A stretch of 5,020 nucleotides of DNA from Chloroflexota bacterium (GTDB lineage: Bacteria; Chloroflexota; UBA6077; CF-72), in contig JAFAPL010000558.1 of assembly GCA_019247135.1 (NCBI GenBank), positions 1 through 5,020 of the forward strand, in the 5' to 3' direction. Position 1 is the first letter of the stretch; the number at the start of each line of letters is the position of its first letter. Of the stretch, positions 4,034-5,020 are shown piece after piece. The position numbers and the translations under genes are program-made. Under the pieces are notes generated by a model that was not told where the DNA came from, searched no databases, and worked only from the letters and a program-made list of their open reading frames with translations.

Positions 4034-5020
4034 ACCTCGCGCAGGTGATCAAAGAACAGCTTCGCGACCTCGTTCCACGTCGGTCGCTGCGAGGCTCGCG
4101 CGCGTGCGGCCGTGCCGAGCCGCCGTCGCAAGTCGGCGTCGGAAGCGAGCCGAGCCATTGCGGCAGTCAAGCCGCGCAGGTCGCCGGGCTGGACGAGCAG
4201 CCCTTCGCGTTCGTCGTCCGCGAGGTAGGGCAGGTTGCCCGCGCGCCAGCCGACGACTGGCAGCCCGAACGCCATCGCCTCGCCGTAGACAGTGCCGAAG
4301 GGTTCTTTGAGGCTGGGCAGCACGAACGCATCCGCGGCAGCGTACCAGGCGGCCACCTCGCCGATGGGCAGGGCGCCGTGGACAATGACGCGCTGCGCCA
4401 GGTCGCGGGCGCTGAGCCGCTGGCGAACCCTGGCGGCATACGCTGGCTCAATGCTCGGATCGCCGATGAGGTGCAGAGTTGCGGCGTCTGGCTCGAGGCC
4501 GGCGAACGCCTCGAGCAAGCTCACGATGCCTTTGCGCTCGACCCAGTTGCCGACGCACACAAAAGCCGCTCGTCGGCCGTGGCGCGGCTCGTCAGGCGTC
4601 GGGCCGACCACCGGCGCGACATCTCGACCTGGCGGCACGACCGCGAGTCGCTCGGGCGGGTAACCAAGCTGAAGCATGTCGTCGCGCAGGGAATCGCTCG
4701 CCAGCAGCAACCGCGGCACGTAGCGATACGTGAGACGATCGAGCGCTGCCTGAACGGGCAAGCGCGGCGGGCCGTAGTCGATGCCACCAGGCGGCTGATG
4801 CAGCATCCCGACGATCGGCACGCGTGGCCGCCGAAGCGCGAGGCGAAGGGCGAGGTACGGCCCACAAAACGCCGCGGCGATGCTGTCGAGCACGAGCACG
4901 TCGGGCCTCTGGCGAACGGCAGCCGAGAGAACGCGCGGCGCATCGATGACGGCCATTGGAAACGTCCGCTCAGGAAACGATTCGAACGCGAGCGACGCAG
5001 ACTGAGCCGGCGCCAACTCA
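4024..5020 (-). CDS. GT4-family glycosyltransferase, N-terminus cut by window edge
   Basis: About 330 residues are visible and the frame is open to the right edge, so the true start lies outside; GT4 enzymes usually have 360-420 residues. The GT-B fold's C-terminal half is complete: CVGNWVERKGIVSLLEAF begins the nucleotide-sugar domain, HLIGDPS and VIVHGALP follow, then ADAFVLPSLKEPFG. The EX7E motif, EPFGTVYGE, lies at 4305-4279. GLPVVGW and LLVQPGD complete the donor site. Such retaining enzymes transfer a sugar from a nucleotide-sugar donor, but neither donor nor acceptor can be told from this sequence. The in-frame TTG at 5016 and ATG at 4956 fall inside the conserved N-terminal fold and are not believable starts. 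There is no signal peptide or membrane span in view. It converges on the dehydrogenase gene with a ten-base overlap, so it is not in the same transcript, yet may belong to the same gene neighbourhood. Confidence 0.9.
   Translation of the reverse strand, partial: ELAPAQSASLAFESFPERTFPMAVIDAPRVLSAAVRQRPDVLVLDSIAAAFCGPYLALRLALRRPRVPIVGMLHQPPGGIDYGPPRLPVQAALDRLTYRYVPRLLLASDSLRDDMLQLGYPPERLAVVPPGRDVAPVVGPTPDEPRHGRRAAFVCVGNWVERKGIVSLLEAFAGLEPDAATLHLIGDPSIEPAYAARVRQRLSARDLAQRVIVHGALPIGEVAAWYAAADAFVLPSLKEPFGTVYGEAMAFGLPVVGWRAGNLPYLADDEREGLLVQPGDLRGLTAAMARLASDADLRRRLGTAARARASQRPTWNEVAKLFFDHLREVQS

Noticed and set aside
4104..4733. Plus-strand arginine-rich frames opposite the glycosyltransferase gene
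   Set aside because: They are antisense shadows of a conserved GT4 coding region with arginine- and alanine-rich translations and no domains.

Overview
This is a GC-rich window (about 60% or more by eye) of bacterial chromosomal DNA. Seven protein genes are well supported: two on the plus strand in an operon, one further plus-strand regulatory gene, three on the minus strand, and one very small plus-strand membrane peptide. No rRNA, tRNA, CRISPR array or transposase was seen. The zinc-finger anti-sigma type, with its tyrosine-arginine-phenylalanine-aspartate-cysteine linker, and the secreted domain ending near a WRHWAMTPHGLVTWEG-like motif both recall proteins I associate with Chloroflexota (Thermomicrobia, Chloroflexia and relatives). 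I therefore suggest an environmental Chloroflexota genome, but this is recall, not a database result.

Left part (1-1077): a truncated succinylglutamate desuccinylase/aspartoacylase-family metalloenzyme runs off the left edge on the minus strand. Behind it, also on the minus strand, is a very short LuxR-type regulator that looks like the C-terminal end of a large MalT/AfsR-like regulator with part of the linker missing. The two non-coding stretches around these genes carry degenerate heptanucleotide tandem repeats (448-468, 515-563 and 928-941).

Middle (1078-2423): divergent from the LuxR gene is a small two-module zinc-binding anti-sigma-like protein with no sigma factor beside it. A 29-residue single-span membrane peptide with a strong ribosome binding site follows. 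It converges on a minus-strand gene for a membrane-anchored extracytoplasmic protein, and the two stop codons share one CTAG. Upstream of that gene, the 288-base divergent intergenic region holds a very strong intrinsic terminator facing left, with a competing upstream hairpin, arranged like an attenuator.

Right part (2424-5020): a stand-alone GTP cyclohydrolase II gene (ribA) is translationally coupled (TGATG overlap) to an MDR-superfamily dehydrogenase that lacks the classical catalytic zinc ligands. A GT4 glycosyltransferase gene, cut by the right edge, converges on it with a 10-base overlap. No other riboflavin genes are present. These three could serve a specialised pterin or pyrimidine-derived metabolite rather than bulk riboflavin synthesis, but the grouping is inference only.
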